Shown in pieces: positions 52,013-60,807 of a DNA stretch of 63,624 nt. Numbering within the stretch: position 1 is the first letter of the stretch; each line of letters opens with the position of its first letter. The notes below the pieces were generated by a model that saw only the letters and a program-made list of their open reading frames with translations, had not been told where the DNA came from and ran no database searches. The stretch covers positions 1 through 63,624 of the forward strand of contig NZ_JALLIN010000043.1 in assembly GCF_023630175.1 (NCBI RefSeq), in the 5' to 3' direction. The DNA is from Streptomyces cellostaticus. Its GTDB lineage: Bacteria > Actinomycetota > Actinomycetes > Streptomycetales > Streptomycetaceae. Position numbers and translations under genes: made by a program.

Positions 52013-54025
52013 TCAGGCCGCCAGCTCCGCGGCCGTCCCCTCCTCGCGCTCCGCCTCCGCCTTGGCCGCCAGGGCGTTCACGGACGCGTTGAAGCGTTCC
52101 AGGGAGGTCGGGTGATCCGGGCCCAGGACGTACTCCTTGAGGGTGCGGCGGTCCAGGGCCATGGGGTCGGCGTGCGGGGCCCGGACCGAGTCCAGGATCT
52201 CCGTCAGCCGGGCGCACCCGCTGTCGAGCAGGTAGGCGCCGCCGGCCGTGGTGTAGGCGGCCCGGAACTCGTGGTCGGGCAGGTCGTGGGCGTTGGTCAG
52301 CACGTAGGGCTTGAGGCTGGCCACGAAGTCGGCGACGACCGAGGAGACGTCGCTGATGAGGACGTCCGCCTGGTTGAAGCACTCGTAGAGGGTGGGAAGC
52401 TGCTTGAGGATCACGTTGTGGCGGACCGGCCCCCGGGTCTCCCAGAAGATCCGGTGCCACTCGGCGCGCAGCTCCTGCCACTCGGCCGCCCCCGCCCGGT
52501 CCGGCACCCGGGCCCCGCGCACCTGCTCGGCGTCGTCGCCGCCGTGCCGGCCGGCCAGCTCGTCCAGGCGTGCCTGGATCTCCTCGAGGCGGGGTCTGGC
52601 GGCGGCGACCGCGGCCTCCGCCTCGGCGGCGCCGCGCTGCTCGTTGTCCGCGCGCAGCAGTTCGCGGATCTCCTTGTCGGCCCGGGCCGCGTCGGCCGAG
52701 CGCTTGCCGGTCAGCGGGTGCGGCTTGTAGATGACCCGGACGTTCTCGGCGAGGAGCCCCTCGATCAGGCGCACGCCCATCGGGATCAGCGAGGTGTGGC
52801 AGTCGTCGTCGCTCCAGCCCTCCCAGGTGGGCGCGTACAGGACGACGGGCAGCGGGCCGGGGGTGTGGTCCGCGTGCAGCCGGATCGGGGCGAGCTGGGG
52901 ACGGCCCACCTCCACGATGGCGCTGTCGCTGATGGCGTGCCGCACCCGCCGGTAGCGGTCGCGCCCCGCGCGGCCGGCCACCCAGATCTCGTCGTACACC
53001 TTGCTGACCCGGTTGCTGCTGGCGAGCTTGTCGCTGTCGCCGTGGCCGATGAACACATGCTTGGCCTCGGCCACCCGCAGCATGTGCACGTTCTTGCCGG
53101 CGTTGCCCGGGTAGAGCACGACGCGTACGCCGGAGAGTTCGAGCTCGGCCAGGTCGTCGGCCTTCGGAACGCAGACCACCGGGATCCTGGTGCGGCTGAG
53201 GTGGCGGAACGAGGCCCGCTCCCGGAGGATGATCACCGGGCGCATGTCGAGCTGTTCCAGGGTCTCGATCCACATGTTGACCTGGTACATGAAGTCACGG
53301 GAGACGGCCGCGAAGCTGAAGTACAGCGCCACCTCGGGCCGGTATCCGGCCAGTTGCCGGTTGACCTCGGCGAACACCTCGTCCCGCGCGGGCATGCCGC
53401 GTACCCGGCGGTACTGGTCCAGCAGTGCCACGACGGCCGCCGCGGTCACGCCGACGGTGACGGCGAACGCGGCGTACGCCGGCTGCCAGGCCCCGACCGC
53501 CAGCGCGGCGAGGAGCCCCGCGTGGGCCGGCAGGTCGAGGTGGAGGAGCTTGCGCAGGAAACGCCGGTAGAGCAGGGCGGGTGGCTGCCCGGGTATGGGC
53601 AGTCCGCTCATGTCCAGGTTGCGCACGACCAGCGGCAGCACCCGGCGCCGGCGGATCGCGTGGTGCACCGCCGTGAAGAGCATCATCAGCGCGAAGTGGG
53701 CGCTGAAGACGACGAGCGCCGCCACCAGGAGCGCTCCCGGCGCGTCCATCCGGGTGGCCAGCGCGAGCAGCATCACCGTGCGCACCGCGAACCGCAGCGG
53801 CCTGGTGAGCTGCAGCGTCGCGAGCCTGCGCACGAACCCCGGAGCCCTGGAGTGCAGTACCTCGTCCACTGCGTACGTCACGGCCGATGCCGCGGCGAAG
53901 CCCCGCCAGTCGGGCAGCAGCGCGAAGACGGGCAGCGCGGCGAAACCGGCGCCGAGCAGGAGCACGAGAAGCAGCTCGGTCGCCCCGCGCACACGCAGGG
54001 CACCGCATAACCGACGGATCGTCAT
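52013..54025 (-). CDS. CDP-glycerol glycerophosphotransferase family protein (TagF-like)
   Basis: The 670-residue enzyme has four to six N-terminal transmembrane helices (about 15-140, with a further pair at 160-215) and a C-terminal CDP-glycerol:poly(glycerophosphate) glycerophosphotransferase domain. Recognisable segments are VFIGHGDSDKLASSNRVSKV, VLYAPTWEGWSDDDCHTSLI, YKPHPLTGKRS and QADVLISDVSSVVADFVASL. It polymerises teichoic-acid-like wall polymers at the membrane. A helical insert of about 70 residues (EAEAAVAAARPRLEEIQARL) lies between the last two motifs. The start is ATG 54025 (MTIRRLCG) with GAGGAAA upstream. Confidence 0.9.
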   Translation of the reverse strand: MTIRRLCGALRVRGATELLLVLLLGAGFAALPVFALLPDWRGFAAASAVTYAVDEVLHSRAPGFVRRLATLQLTRPLRFAVRTVMLLALATRMDAPGALLVAALVVFSAHFALMMLFTAVHHAIRRRRVLPLVVRNLDMSGLPIPGQPPALLYRRFLRKLLHLDLPAHAGLLAALAVGAWQPAYAAFAVTVGVTAAAVVALLDQYRRVRGMPARDEVFAEVNRQLAGYRPEVALYFSFAAVSRDFMYQVNMWIETLEQLDMRPVIILRERASFRHLSRTRIPVVCVPKADDLAELELSGVRVVLYPGNAGKNVHMLRVAEAKHVFIGHGDSDKLASSNRVSKVYDEIWVAGRAGRDRYRRVRHAISDSAIVEVGRPQLAPIRLHADHTPGPLPVVLYAPTWEGWSDDDCHTSLIPMGVRLIEGLLAENVRVIYKPHPLTGKRSADAARADKEIRELLRADNEQRGAAEAEAAVAAARPRLEEIQARLDELAGRHGGDDAEQVRGARVPDRAGAAEWQELRAEWHRIFWETRGPVRHNVILKQLPTLYECFNQADVLISDVSSVVADFVASLKPYVLTNAHDLPDHEFRAAYTTAGGAYLLDSGCARLTEILDSVRAPHADPMALDRRTLKEYVLGPDHPTSLERFNASVNALAAKAEAEREEGTAAELAA

Positions 54026-54218
54026 GAGCAAGGTTTCCTCTTTCGGGCAGGCGCGCACGATGGGGGCAAACGCCGTTGTTCATCAGTTCGACCCAGGAAG
54101 AGGACGCAGAGTTGTACACCCACCAGAAAGAGACAGTTCAGGTTCCGTTTACCCGAGTGACGAGGTGAGTTCGGGCCTTCACCGACGGGTAAGGTCGCCG
54201 TGGGGAAGGGAGGGTCAC

Positions 54219-55178
54219 GTGCGACTTCGCTGTGCGGTGCTGGACGACCACCAGGGGGTGGCCACCGCCTCAGCCGACTGGTCGGTGCTCGGGGACCGGG
54301 TGGAGGTCGTCGCGCTGCGCGAGCACCTGGAGGGCGAGGACGCCCTCGCCGCGGCCCTCGCCGGCTACGACATCGTCGTCACCCTGCGCGAGCGCGTCCC
54401 CTTCCCCGGCTCGCTGATCGCCCGGCTGCCCCGGCTGCGGCTGCTCGTCGCGTCCGGGATGCGCAACAGCGTCATCGACTACGCCGCCGCCGAGGCGCAC
54501 GGGGTCACCGTGTGCGGTACGGCGAGTTCGCCGGCGCCTCCCGTGGAGCTGACCTGGGCGCTGCTGCTGGGTCTGGCCCGCGGGATCGTCGAGGAGAGCG
54601 GCGCGCTGCGCTCGGGAGGCCCCTGGCAGTCCACCGTCGGCGCCGATCTGCACGGGCGCCGGCTCGGTCTGCTCGGGCTCGGGAAGATCGGCAGCCGGGT
54701 GGCACGGGTCGGGCTCGCCTTCGGCATGCGGGTGAGCGCCTGGAGCCGGAACCTGACCGCGGAGCGGGCCGAGGAGGTCGGCGTGGAACTGGCCGCGGGC
54801 AAGGAGGACCTGCTGGCGGTCAGCGACTTCGTCTCCGTCCACCTGGCCCTCGGTGAACGCACCCGCGGTCTGGTCGGCGCCGCCGAGCTCGCCCTGATGA
54901 AACCGACCGCCTATCTGGTCAACACCTCCCGCGCGGCGATCGTGGACCAGGACGCCCTGCTGGCCGCGCTGCGCGAGGGCCGGATCGCCGGGGCCGGCAT
55001 CGACGTCTTCGACCTCGAACCGCTGCCCGCGTCCCACCCGATGCGCTCCGCGCCCCGTCTCCTCGCCACGCCCCACCTCGGCTATGTCTCACGGGCCAAC
55101 TACGCGACGTACTACGGCCAGGCGGTGGAGGACATCCAGGCGTACCTGGCGGGATCGCCGGTACGCCGGCTGCCCTGA
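54219..55178 (+). CDS. D-2-hydroxyacid dehydrogenase family protein
   Basis: The 319-residue NAD-dependent enzyme belongs to the D-2-hydroxyacid dehydrogenase superfamily. The Rossmann loop is LGLLGLGKIGSRVARVGLAF. The catalytic set is an Arg in the LLVASGMRNSVIDYAAA region, a Glu in AGIDVFDLEPLP and the His in ATPHLGYVS, with the family segment LVNTSRAAIVDQDALLAALR. It reduces a 2-keto acid or oxidises a D-hydroxyacid; the substrate is not predictable. GTG 54219 follows GGGAGGGTCAC. It stands alone, divergent from the TagF-like gene and convergent with melC2. Confidence 0.9.
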   Translation: MRLRCAVLDDHQGVATASADWSVLGDRVEVVALREHLEGEDALAAALAGYDIVVTLRERVPFPGSLIARLPRLRLLVASGMRNSVIDYAAAEAHGVTVCGTASSPAPPVELTWALLLGLARGIVEESGALRSGGPWQSTVGADLHGRRLGLLGLGKIGSRVARVGLAFGMRVSAWSRNLTAERAEEVGVELAAGKEDLLAVSDFVSVHLALGERTRGLVGAAELALMKPTAYLVNTSRAAIVDQDALLAALREGRIAGAGIDVFDLEPLPASHPMRSAPRLLATPHLGYVSRANYATYYGQAVEDIQAYLAGSPVRRLP

Positions 55179-55311
55179 GGCGCCCGGGCCGCAGCGGCCG
55201 GTGTCCGGCTTCCGCCAGGGCGGCCGGACCCGGCGCCCGCGGCGACCGATCCGGCCGCACGGACGGCGAGGGCCCCGGCACCCGGGCACCGGGTCCGGGT
55301 CCGCTCACCGC

Positions 55312-56178
55312 TCACGCGTACCGGTAGATCTCGCTCACGTCGTCGAGCTGGTCCGGTGTCACGTCCCAGGGCGGCAGTCTCTGGTACCGGGCGATGATCC
55401 GCCCGTGCTGCCGGTCCCCCGCGGGGGGCGGGCCGGCGGGCAGGTAGCGGTGGTTGCGGTGGGCGAGCTGCCACCGGTGCCACTGCATGTCGAGGAAGGC
55501 GTGGTGCAGCCAGAACACCGGGTCGTTGACGGAGGCGCCGCCGAGCATCGCTCCGCCGACCCAGCGGTGCACCCGGTTGTGGTTGCGCCAGGAGGCGCTG
55601 CCGCTGCCGGGTCCCCAGCCCTCCAGCTTGTTGCGGAATCCCGTGGCGGCCGTCGAGTCCCAGGGCCGGGCGTCGTAGACGGGGTCGTCGAGGGCCCACT
55701 GGAGCTGGCTCCCGGTGGGCAGCGCGATGGGGTTGGCGGCCCGGCCCAGGTCCCGGGTGAGGAACTTGCCGTCCGTGACCCCCACCCTGATGGTCCAGTG
55801 TCCCGCGGTGTAGGCGAAGGGGCCGGTCATCACCTGCCGGTCGGAGCGCCGCCCGTTGCCGCCGAGCACGTCGGCCGTCCACGGCACGGACGTCTTCCTC
55901 CGGTTCCGGGTCCAGTCCCAGTACGGCACCGTCACCGAGGAGTCGACCCGGCGCAGCGCCCGCTCCAGGTCGAGCAGGAACCTGCGGTGCCAGGGCAGGA
56001 AGGACGGGGCCATGTGGGCCGAGCGCAGCCCGGTCTCGCCGTCGGCGGTGTAGTGGTCGATGTGCAGGCGCACGAACTCGTCGTACTCGCCGCGCCGTTT
56101 CAGTTCCAGCAGCGCGTTGACGAACCGCCGGCGCTCGGTACGCGTCAGCGTGCTGACGTCCTTACGCACGTACGCCAT
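55312..56178 (-). CDS. melC2: tyrosinase MelC2
   Basis: The 288-residue type-3 copper enzyme oxidises tyrosine to DOPA and dopaquinone, the start of melanin synthesis. The CuA histidines are H39, H55 and H64 (VRLHIDHY, RSAHMAPSFLPWHRRFL). The CuB ligands are H200 and H204 (WRNHNRVHRWVGG) and H226 (DPVFWLHHAFLD). PYWDW and the thioether-region spacing are as in Streptomyces MelC2. It has no signal peptide and is exported with its chaperone MelC1. The start at ATG 56178 lies inside the end of melC1, giving translational coupling. Confidence 0.95.
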   Translation of the reverse strand: MAYVRKDVSTLTRTERRRFVNALLELKRRGEYDEFVRLHIDHYTADGETGLRSAHMAPSFLPWHRRFLLDLERALRRVDSSVTVPYWDWTRNRRKTSVPWTADVLGGNGRRSDRQVMTGPFAYTAGHWTIRVGVTDGKFLTRDLGRAANPIALPTGSQLQWALDDPVYDARPWDSTAATGFRNKLEGWGPGSGSASWRNHNRVHRWVGGAMLGGASVNDPVFWLHHAFLDMQWHRWQLAHRNHRYLPAGPPPAGDRQHGRIIARYQRLPPWDVTPDQLDDVSEIYRYA

Positions 56179-56650
56179 GACGCCCTCCCCTGTGGTGCCC
56201 GGCCATCTCGCCGACGACCGGGCCGGGGGCGAGGTCGCGCAGTTGCTGCCCGGGGCCGATCTGGTCGACCGCCGCGCGGGTCGCCTCCAGCGCGGTCGGG
56301 TACGAGCCGTAGTGGTCGACCATGCTCAGCCAGGTGCCGTCGGCCCGGCGCATGAGGTGCAGCGGGTGGCCGTCGACGGTGACCTCCCAGTCGCCTTCGG
56401 CCTTGCGGCGCCCGGCGATCGGCACCTGGGCGCCCTGGATACGGCGACCCCGGTAGGTCTCGTCGAAGGAGCCGCCCCCGGGACCGTGCCCGGTCGGCAG
56501 GGGGCGGGATGCTGCGACCACCGGGGCGAGCGCCAGGGCGGCGCCGGTGCCCAGCAGGGCCCGGGCCGCCTCTCTGCGGGAGACTCCGCGACCGCCCGCC
56601 GCGGCCTGCTGATCCGCCCCCACCGCGACGCCTCCGGCACCGACGACCAT
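56162..56650 (-). CDS. melC1: tyrosinase copper chaperone MelC1
   Basis: The 162-residue chaperone delivers copper to MelC2 and carries it through the Tat pathway. A twin-arginine signal is visible at about 22-45 (SRREAARALLGTGAALALAP). The MelC1 core follows: FDETYRGRRIQGAQ, VTVDGHPLHLMRRADGTWLS and MVDHYGSYPTALEATRAAVD. The histidines in the core are the likely copper-delivery residues. The start is ATG 56650 with GAGGAGTGAG upstream. The C-terminal 17 bases overlap melC2. No other copy of either gene is in the window. Confidence 0.93.
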   Translation of the reverse strand: MVVGAGGVAVGADQQAAAGGRGVSRREAARALLGTGAALALAPVVAASRPLPTGHGPGGGSFDETYRGRRIQGAQVPIAGRRKAEGDWEVTVDGHPLHLMRRADGTWLSMVDHYGSYPTALEATRAAVDQIGPGQQLRDLAPGPVVGEMAGHHRGGRHGVRA

Positions 56651-56845
56651 CTCTCACTCCTCGATCGGGATCAGATGTGCGTATCGGTAACCGGCGGGGA
56701 CCCGGCCGAGTCACCGACGAGGGCCATCCGGCGGTACGCGGCACGCGGAATGCGGCCGGGTGCCCCACCAGCGGGGCAGCCGGGCAGCCGCGGTCGCTCC
56801 CGGGCTTGCCCGTCCGTCGGCCGGTCGCGGGACCGCGGGCGGACG

Positions 56846-57379
56846 TCAGCCACGCAGGCGGCGGACCGGCAGGACGACCTGCGCGGCAGCCCTGAGGGTC
56901 TCCTCGGCGCCGGCGAAGGCGGCCGGCGCGGCCGGTTCCACCGCCGTGCCGGGCTCGCCCTCGGGCCAGGCACGGGTGGTGAAGACCAGATAGGCGTAAC
57001 CGCGTTCGGCGACGGCGGCCAGCCACTGCGGCGGGGTGTCGGCCCGCGCCACGAACTGCGGCATGTCGACGACGGTCTGCCCCGCCCGGACGCGCAGGGT
57101 CAGGACGACGGCCTGCCCTGCCCGGACGCGCAGGGTCACGGGCAGGCTCGGCCGTTTGGTGCCGTCCACCAGTTCGCCGCCGACCGGAAGCCCGTTGCCC
57201 ACCAGCAACCGCTCGACCGCGACGGCCGTCACCTCCGGGCCGCCCTCGGCGTCCCCTGGGGAGTAGCCCAGCAGACAGGGCATGTCGGTGCCGTCGGGCG
57301 CCGCACCGCTCCAGGCCAGGACGACGAGCGTGCCGAGGTCGGCGAGACGGGCGGGGGGCGCGCTTGGGGCCGAGGTCAC
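56846..57379 (-). CDS. DUF5949 family protein
   Basis: The 177-residue soluble protein shows the DUF5949 pattern as I know it: LGTLVVLAWSGAAPDGTDMP, then PCLLGYSPGDAEGG, VERLLVGNGLPVGGELVDG, PPQWLAAVAERGYAYLVFTT and a closing AAAQVVLPVRRLRG. Function unknown. A 36-bp in-frame tandem duplication (57077-57148) has copied the twelve residues around LRVRAGQAVV, so the strand region reads VTLRVRAGQAVV then LTLRVRAGQTVV. ATG 57379 is chosen. Confidence 0.85.
   Translation of the reverse strand: MTSAPSAPPARLADLGTLVVLAWSGAAPDGTDMPCLLGYSPGDAEGGPEVTAVAVERLLVGNGLPVGGELVDGTKRPSLPVTLRVRAGQAVVLTLRVRAGQTVVDMPQFVARADTPPQWLAAVAERGYAYLVFTTRAWPEGEPGTAVEPAAPAAFAGAEETLRAAAQVVLPVRRLRG
57077..57148. repeat. 36-bp tandem duplication in DUF5949 gene
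   Basis: Two adjacent 36-base units sharing CGCCCGGACGCGCAGGGTCA (second unit with one T for C) lie in frame in the DUF5949 gene and add twelve residues. Confidence 0.8.
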
Positions 57380-57490
57380 CGCGCGACCCTACCGACGGGG
57401 TGCGGCGCGGCCCGACGCGGCCTCTCACCCTTCCGGCCCAGTGCCGGGTACCGCTCCACACGATCGAGGGAAGCGGTCCCGAACGCACCG

Positions 57491-57521
57491 GGGCCGGTCC
57501 CGCCCGATGCGGGACCGGCCC
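57491..57521 (-). terminator. terminator of small secreted-protein gene
   Basis: GGGCCGGTCCCGC and GCGGGACCGGCCC form a perfect 13-bp stem with a five-base loop, downstream of the minus-strand gene at 57545-57835. Confidence 0.85.
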
Positions 57522-57544
57522 TGCTTCTACGCCTCGCCGGTGCG

Positions 57545-57835
57545 TCAGCCCTGCAGCGGGACGCCGCCGAGCAGCGGGTTCCGCTGGTTCACGGCGGTGG
57601 TGGTTTCCTTCACCGTGTGCAGGACGGAGTCCTTGTTCTCGGTGCTCAACGCGTCCGACTGGTGCTTGAGCGGCATCACGTCCCGCACCGTGAGGGGGTG
57701 CCGGCCGAGCGCGTCCACGGCGCCGTTGAGGCCGGCGGGCCTGAGGTCGGCCGCGTTCTGGGCGAACGCGGGCGCGGCGGCGCCGGCGAGAACCAGGGAA
57801 CCGGCAACGACGGCGGCGGCCTTGAGGGGCTTCAT
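57545..57835 (-). CDS. small secreted protein
   Basis: The 96-residue protein has a signal peptide (MKPLKAAAVVAGSLVLAGAA, cleavage after AFA at about 25). A mature polar part of about 70 residues has no cysteine: LRPAGLNGAVDALGRHPLTV, then KHQSDALSTENKDSVLHTVK and ending LLGGVPLQG. The start at ATG 57835 lies behind GAAGGAA. It resembles short secreted Streptomyces proteins encoded near rodlin/chaplin-type surface genes, but it is not a chaplin or rodlin itself. Function unknown. Confidence 0.75.
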   Translation of the reverse strand: MKPLKAAAVVAGSLVLAGAAAPAFAQNAADLRPAGLNGAVDALGRHPLTVRDVMPLKHQSDALSTENKDSVLHTVKETTTAVNQRNPLLGGVPLQG

Positions 57836-57969
57836 CGTGTTCCTTCCTTCGGCAACTCACGTCACCCCGGGGAATTCTGACGCCGTGCCTAACGAGTCGC
57901 CGTCGGACCGGAAACCCCGCGACAGAAAGGCATACGAGATGCCTTCGGGAAGTGCATCGGAGAGCCGAG

Positions 57970-58011
57970 GCCTCCGGCCGTCGTGCGCCCGCGCGCACGA
58001 CGGCCGGAGGC
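57970..58011 (-). terminator. terminator of repeat-rich secreted protein gene
   Basis: GCCTCCGGCCGTCGTGCGC and its exact complement form a 19-bp perfect stem with a four-base loop, 16 bases after the stop codon of the minus-strand gene at 58027. Confidence 0.92.
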
Positions 58012-58026
58012 GTGGTGGGGAGACCG

Positions 58027-58809
58027 TCACCCCGTCGGCAGCCCCGGGAGTGTCGGCAGCCCCGGGAGTGTCGGCAGCCCCGAGACCGCCGGGAGGCTGG
58101 GCAGGGTGGGCAAGGTCGGCAGAGCCGTCACGCTGGGCAGAGCCGTCACGCTGGGCAAGGCGGTCCCACTGGGCAAGGCGGTCCCACTGGGCAGAGCCGT
58201 CACGCTGGGCAAGGCGGTCCCACTGGGCAGAGCCGTCACGCTGGGCAAGGCCGTCACGCTGGGCAGAGCCGTCACGCTGGGCAGAGGCGTGCTCGGGGGC
58301 GTCCCGATACCGGAGAGGACCTGACCGAGCAGTTCCAGCAGGTCGTTCACCACGCCGGTGGCGGCCGACAGTACGTCGTCGAGGCCGGAGACGACGGCCT
58401 GCACCAGAGCGTCGATCGCGGCGGTGAGCGCGGCGAGCACGTCACTCGAGGCGTCCCGGGCGGCCGGTCCGGCCTTGCGGGCGGCGGCGTCCGCCGGACG
58501 GCCGGTGGCCACCTCGGTGACGGCGCGTTTGGCGGCCTCGCCGAGCCGGTGGGCCTCGCCGGGGGTCAGCCGGCCCTTGCGGAGCGACTGTTCGAGCAGT
58601 TCCCTGACGGGCGCGGGTACGGATCCGGTGCCGTTCAGCGCCTCGATCCGGGCGAGCAGCGCGTCGGCGCCGGGGACGGCCACGTGCGAACCGGCCTGGT
58701 GGCTCCGCCGGGCCAGGTCGGTGGCGACGGCGGCGGAGCCGGCGATGCCGACCAGGAAGGAGGCGCAGAGGGCGGCGGACGCGATACGCCGTGGGGGAAG
58801 CACGCGCAT
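58027..58809 (-). CDS. secreted protein with LPSxTA tandem repeats
   Basis: The 260-residue protein has an N-terminal signal peptide (about 1-30, LCASFLVGIAGSAAVATD). A helical globular part (about 45-165) follows: IEALNGTGSVPAPVRELLEQ, then SLRKGRLTPGEAHRLGEAAK, and VQAVVSGLDDVLSAATGVVN. The last third is nine copies of LPS[V/G]TA followed by LPTLPTLPSLPAVSGLPTLP-type repeats. The tail has no sorting signal. The next upstream gene is a chaplin on the same strand. A surface or aerial-hypha role is possible by context only. It starts at ATG 58809 behind GAAAGGAA. Confidence 0.78.
   Translation of the reverse strand: MRVLPPRRIASAALCASFLVGIAGSAAVATDLARRSHQAGSHVAVPGADALLARIEALNGTGSVPAPVRELLEQSLRKGRLTPGEAHRLGEAAKRAVTEVATGRPADAAARKAGPAARDASSDVLAALTAAIDALVQAVVSGLDDVLSAATGVVNDLLELLGQVLSGIGTPPSTPLPSVTALPSVTALPSVTALPSGTALPSVTALPSGTALPSGTALPSVTALPSVTALPTLPTLPSLPAVSGLPTLPGLPTLPGLPTG
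58123..58284. repeat. nine 18-bp tandem repeats
   Basis: Nine units of 18 bases encode LPSVTA or LPSGTA (six V units, three G units). The units differ by only a few synonymous or V/G bases, so recent expansion and slippage are likely. Confidence 0.93.
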
Positions 58810-58921
58810 GTGAGTTCCTTTCGTGGGGCCGAACTTTCAGCCCCACGGTTGGACCGCCGCTGGGGAACCGCAACCGCTCGGAGCCCATGTGGAGCATCCG
58901 CACCAGGGCGGAACGCGCACC

Positions 58922-58958
58922 GGCCGCCCGTCCGTGCGTCATGCACGGGCGGGCGGCC
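58922..58958 (-). terminator. chaplin gene terminator
   Basis: GGCCGCCCGTCCGTGC and GCACGGGCGGGCGGCC pair at 15 of 16 positions with a five-base loop, 24 bases after the chaplin stop codon. Confidence 0.85.
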
Positions 58959-58981
58959 GGCGAAGGGGATGCGCCCCGGCG

Positions 58982-59221
58982 TCAGACGTTTGCGCAGCCG
59001 TTGCCGAACGCGGGGTTCAGCAGGCCGATGACGTCGACGGTGTTGCCGCAGACGTTGACCGGCACGTGGACCGGGGCCTCGACGACGTTGCCCGACAGCA
59101 GGCCCGGGGAGTTGGAGGCGAGGCCGTCCGCAGTGGAGTCGGCGGCGGCCACGCCGACGCCGCCGGCGACGGCCGCGACGGCGGCGGAGGTCAGAACCAG
59201 ACCCTTCGCGATACGCGACAT
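58982..59221 (-). CDS. short chaplin
   Basis: The 79-residue protein is a short chaplin (one-domain class). A signal peptide covers about 1-27 (KGLVLTSAAVAAVAGGVGVA, AAA-DS). The mature chaplin domain is SNSPGLLSGNVVEAPVHVPV followed by NVCGNTVDVIGLLNPAFGNG, with the two conserved cysteines C58 and C76. Chaplins assemble into amyloid fibrils that lower surface tension so aerial hyphae can rise. ATG 59221 follows GGAG. The exact paralogue letter cannot be told without alignment. Confidence 0.95.
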   Translation of the reverse strand: MSRIAKGLVLTSAAVAAVAGGVGVAAADSTADGLASNSPGLLSGNVVEAPVHVPVNVCGNTVDVIGLLNPAFGNGCANV

Positions 59222-59628
59222 GGAGAAGTACTCCTTGAAATCGACACAAACATCCGGGCGGGATGCCCAGCGCTGTGTCAACGCGCGGCAACCGCCGGGG
59301 TTCCGCCGCCAAAGGGGTGATCTCCACGGAAGTACCTCTTCATCATTCCGACACACTTGTCTCATTTAGCATGATTGATCCACATGCCTCATAGAGTTGC
59401 TGTCCTCTCCACCACGTGCGGGAGGGGGACGGCCTACCCCTCCCACCGTCACCCGGATGTGCCCGAAGCCGGCCCGGCCCGGTGGCGCGGTGGTGACCAG
59501 CCGGGCGTCCGGCTCGTTGCCCACCGGCACGCGACATGAACCGGCGCACAACTGGTGGCCGCGGACGCACCGGCACGACACGCGTACCACCCTCAGCCCC
59601 GAGCACCCCCGTGAGCGAGGACCCGAGA
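59222..59628. other. divergent promoter region chaplin/exopolysaccharide operon
   Basis: The 407 bases between the chaplin and the glycosyltransferase gene hold no credible gene. The part nearest the chaplin (59340-59400) is AT-richer and the likely promoter region for it. Confidence 0.45.
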
Positions 59629-60807
59629 ATGGACCAGCCGGCACCCGCTCCTCGGCCACGGGTTCTGCATCTCGCGCAGCCCGTCGACGGAGGGGTCGCC
59701 CGTGTCGTGCTCGACCTCGCACGGGCTCAGCTCGCGTCCGGCGCGCGGGTCACGGCCTGCTGTCCCGGCGGCGCGCTGGGCTCGGAACTGCGCGGGTCCC
59801 GCGCCGAGTTCCGCCCCTGGCGGGCCGCACGGTCGCCGGGGCCCGGACTGGCCGGTGAGGTGCGGCGGTTGGCACGGCTCATCGAAGAGGTGCGGCCCGA
59901 ACTGGTGCACGCGCACAGCGCCAAGGCCGGACTCGCCGCCCGACTGGCCGTACGCGGCCGCATCCCGACCGTGTTCCAGCCGCACGCATGGTCGTTCGAA
60001 GCCGTAGGCGGGGTGGCCGCGGGTCTCGCACTGTGCTGGGAGCGCCGCGGCGCCCGGTGGGCCGACCGGGTGGTGTGCGTCAGCGAGGCGGAGCGCGCGA
60101 CCGGCGTACGCGCCGGAGTGCACGCCTCATACGCCGTCATCCCCAACGGCATCGACACCTCACGCTTCTCCCCCGCGCCCGCCGCGGCCGCCGCCGCCGG
60201 CGTCCGCGCCGAGTTGCTGCCGGACCTCGATCCGTCCGCCCCGCTCGTCGTCTGTGTCGGACGGCTGTGCCGGCAGAAGGGCCAGGACGTGCTGCTGCGC
60301 GCCTGGGAGCAGGTCCGGCACGCGGCGCCGGACGCCCGTCTGGTGCTGGTCGGCGACGGTCCCGACCGGGACGCGCTGCGCGCGCGGGCGCACCCCTCGG
60401 TCCGTTTCACGGGCGCCGTCGCCGACACCGTGCCCTGGTACCGGGCCGCCGACCTGGTGGTGCTGCCCTCACGCTGGGAGGGCATGGCGCTCGCCCCGCT
60501 GGAGGCACTGGCCTGCGCGCGGCCCGTCGTGCTCACCGATGTCGGCGGCGCCCGGGAGAGCCTGCCCCCGGCCCTCGCGCCCCGCTGCCTGGTGCCCACG
60601 GCGGATCCCGGGGCGCTGGCCGCGACCGTCACCTCGCTGCTCGCCGACGCGCCCCTGCGTGCCGCCCTGGCGGACCGCGGGCGCCGTCACGTCCTGTCCA
60701 CGCACGACGTGCGGACCACCGCCGAGCGGGTCGCGGACCTCTACCGCGAACTCCTCGGACCCCGGCCACCCGTGTCCTCCGAGCGCAGGGAGTCCATCCG
60801 ATCGTGA
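59629..60807 (+). CDS. glycosyltransferase family 4
   Basis: The 392-residue GT-B-fold enzyme begins VLHLAQPVDGGVARVVLDLA, the sugar-acceptor half with a Gly-rich loop. The donor half has VPWYRAADLVVLPSRWEGMA followed by LAPLEALACARPVVLTDVGG, the GT4 E-x7-E motif. It probably adds a sugar in extracellular polysaccharide synthesis. ATG 59629 is preferred, with a GAGG site; GTG 59611 is an alternative. The following gene overlaps its stop by four bases (GTGA), so it opens an operon with a priming transferase and a polymerase. Confidence 0.88.
   Translation: MDQPAPAPRPRVLHLAQPVDGGVARVVLDLARAQLASGARVTACCPGGALGSELRGSRAEFRPWRAARSPGPGLAGEVRRLARLIEEVRPELVHAHSAKAGLAARLAVRGRIPTVFQPHAWSFEAVGGVAAGLALCWERRGARWADRVVCVSEAERATGVRAGVHASYAVIPNGIDTSRFSPAPAAAAAAGVRAELLPDLDPSAPLVVCVGRLCRQKGQDVLLRAWEQVRHAAPDARLVLVGDGPDRDALRARAHPSVRFTGAVADTVPWYRAADLVVLPSRWEGMALAPLEALACARPVVLTDVGGARESLPPALAPRCLVPTADPGALAATVTSLLADAPLRAALADRGRRHVLSTHDVRTTAERVADLYRELLGPRPPVSSERRESIRS

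Noticed and set aside
58123..58284. Regular 18-bp repeats as a CRISPR array
   Set aside because: The units are contiguous with no spacers and lie in frame in a secreted-protein gene. No cas genes are nearby.
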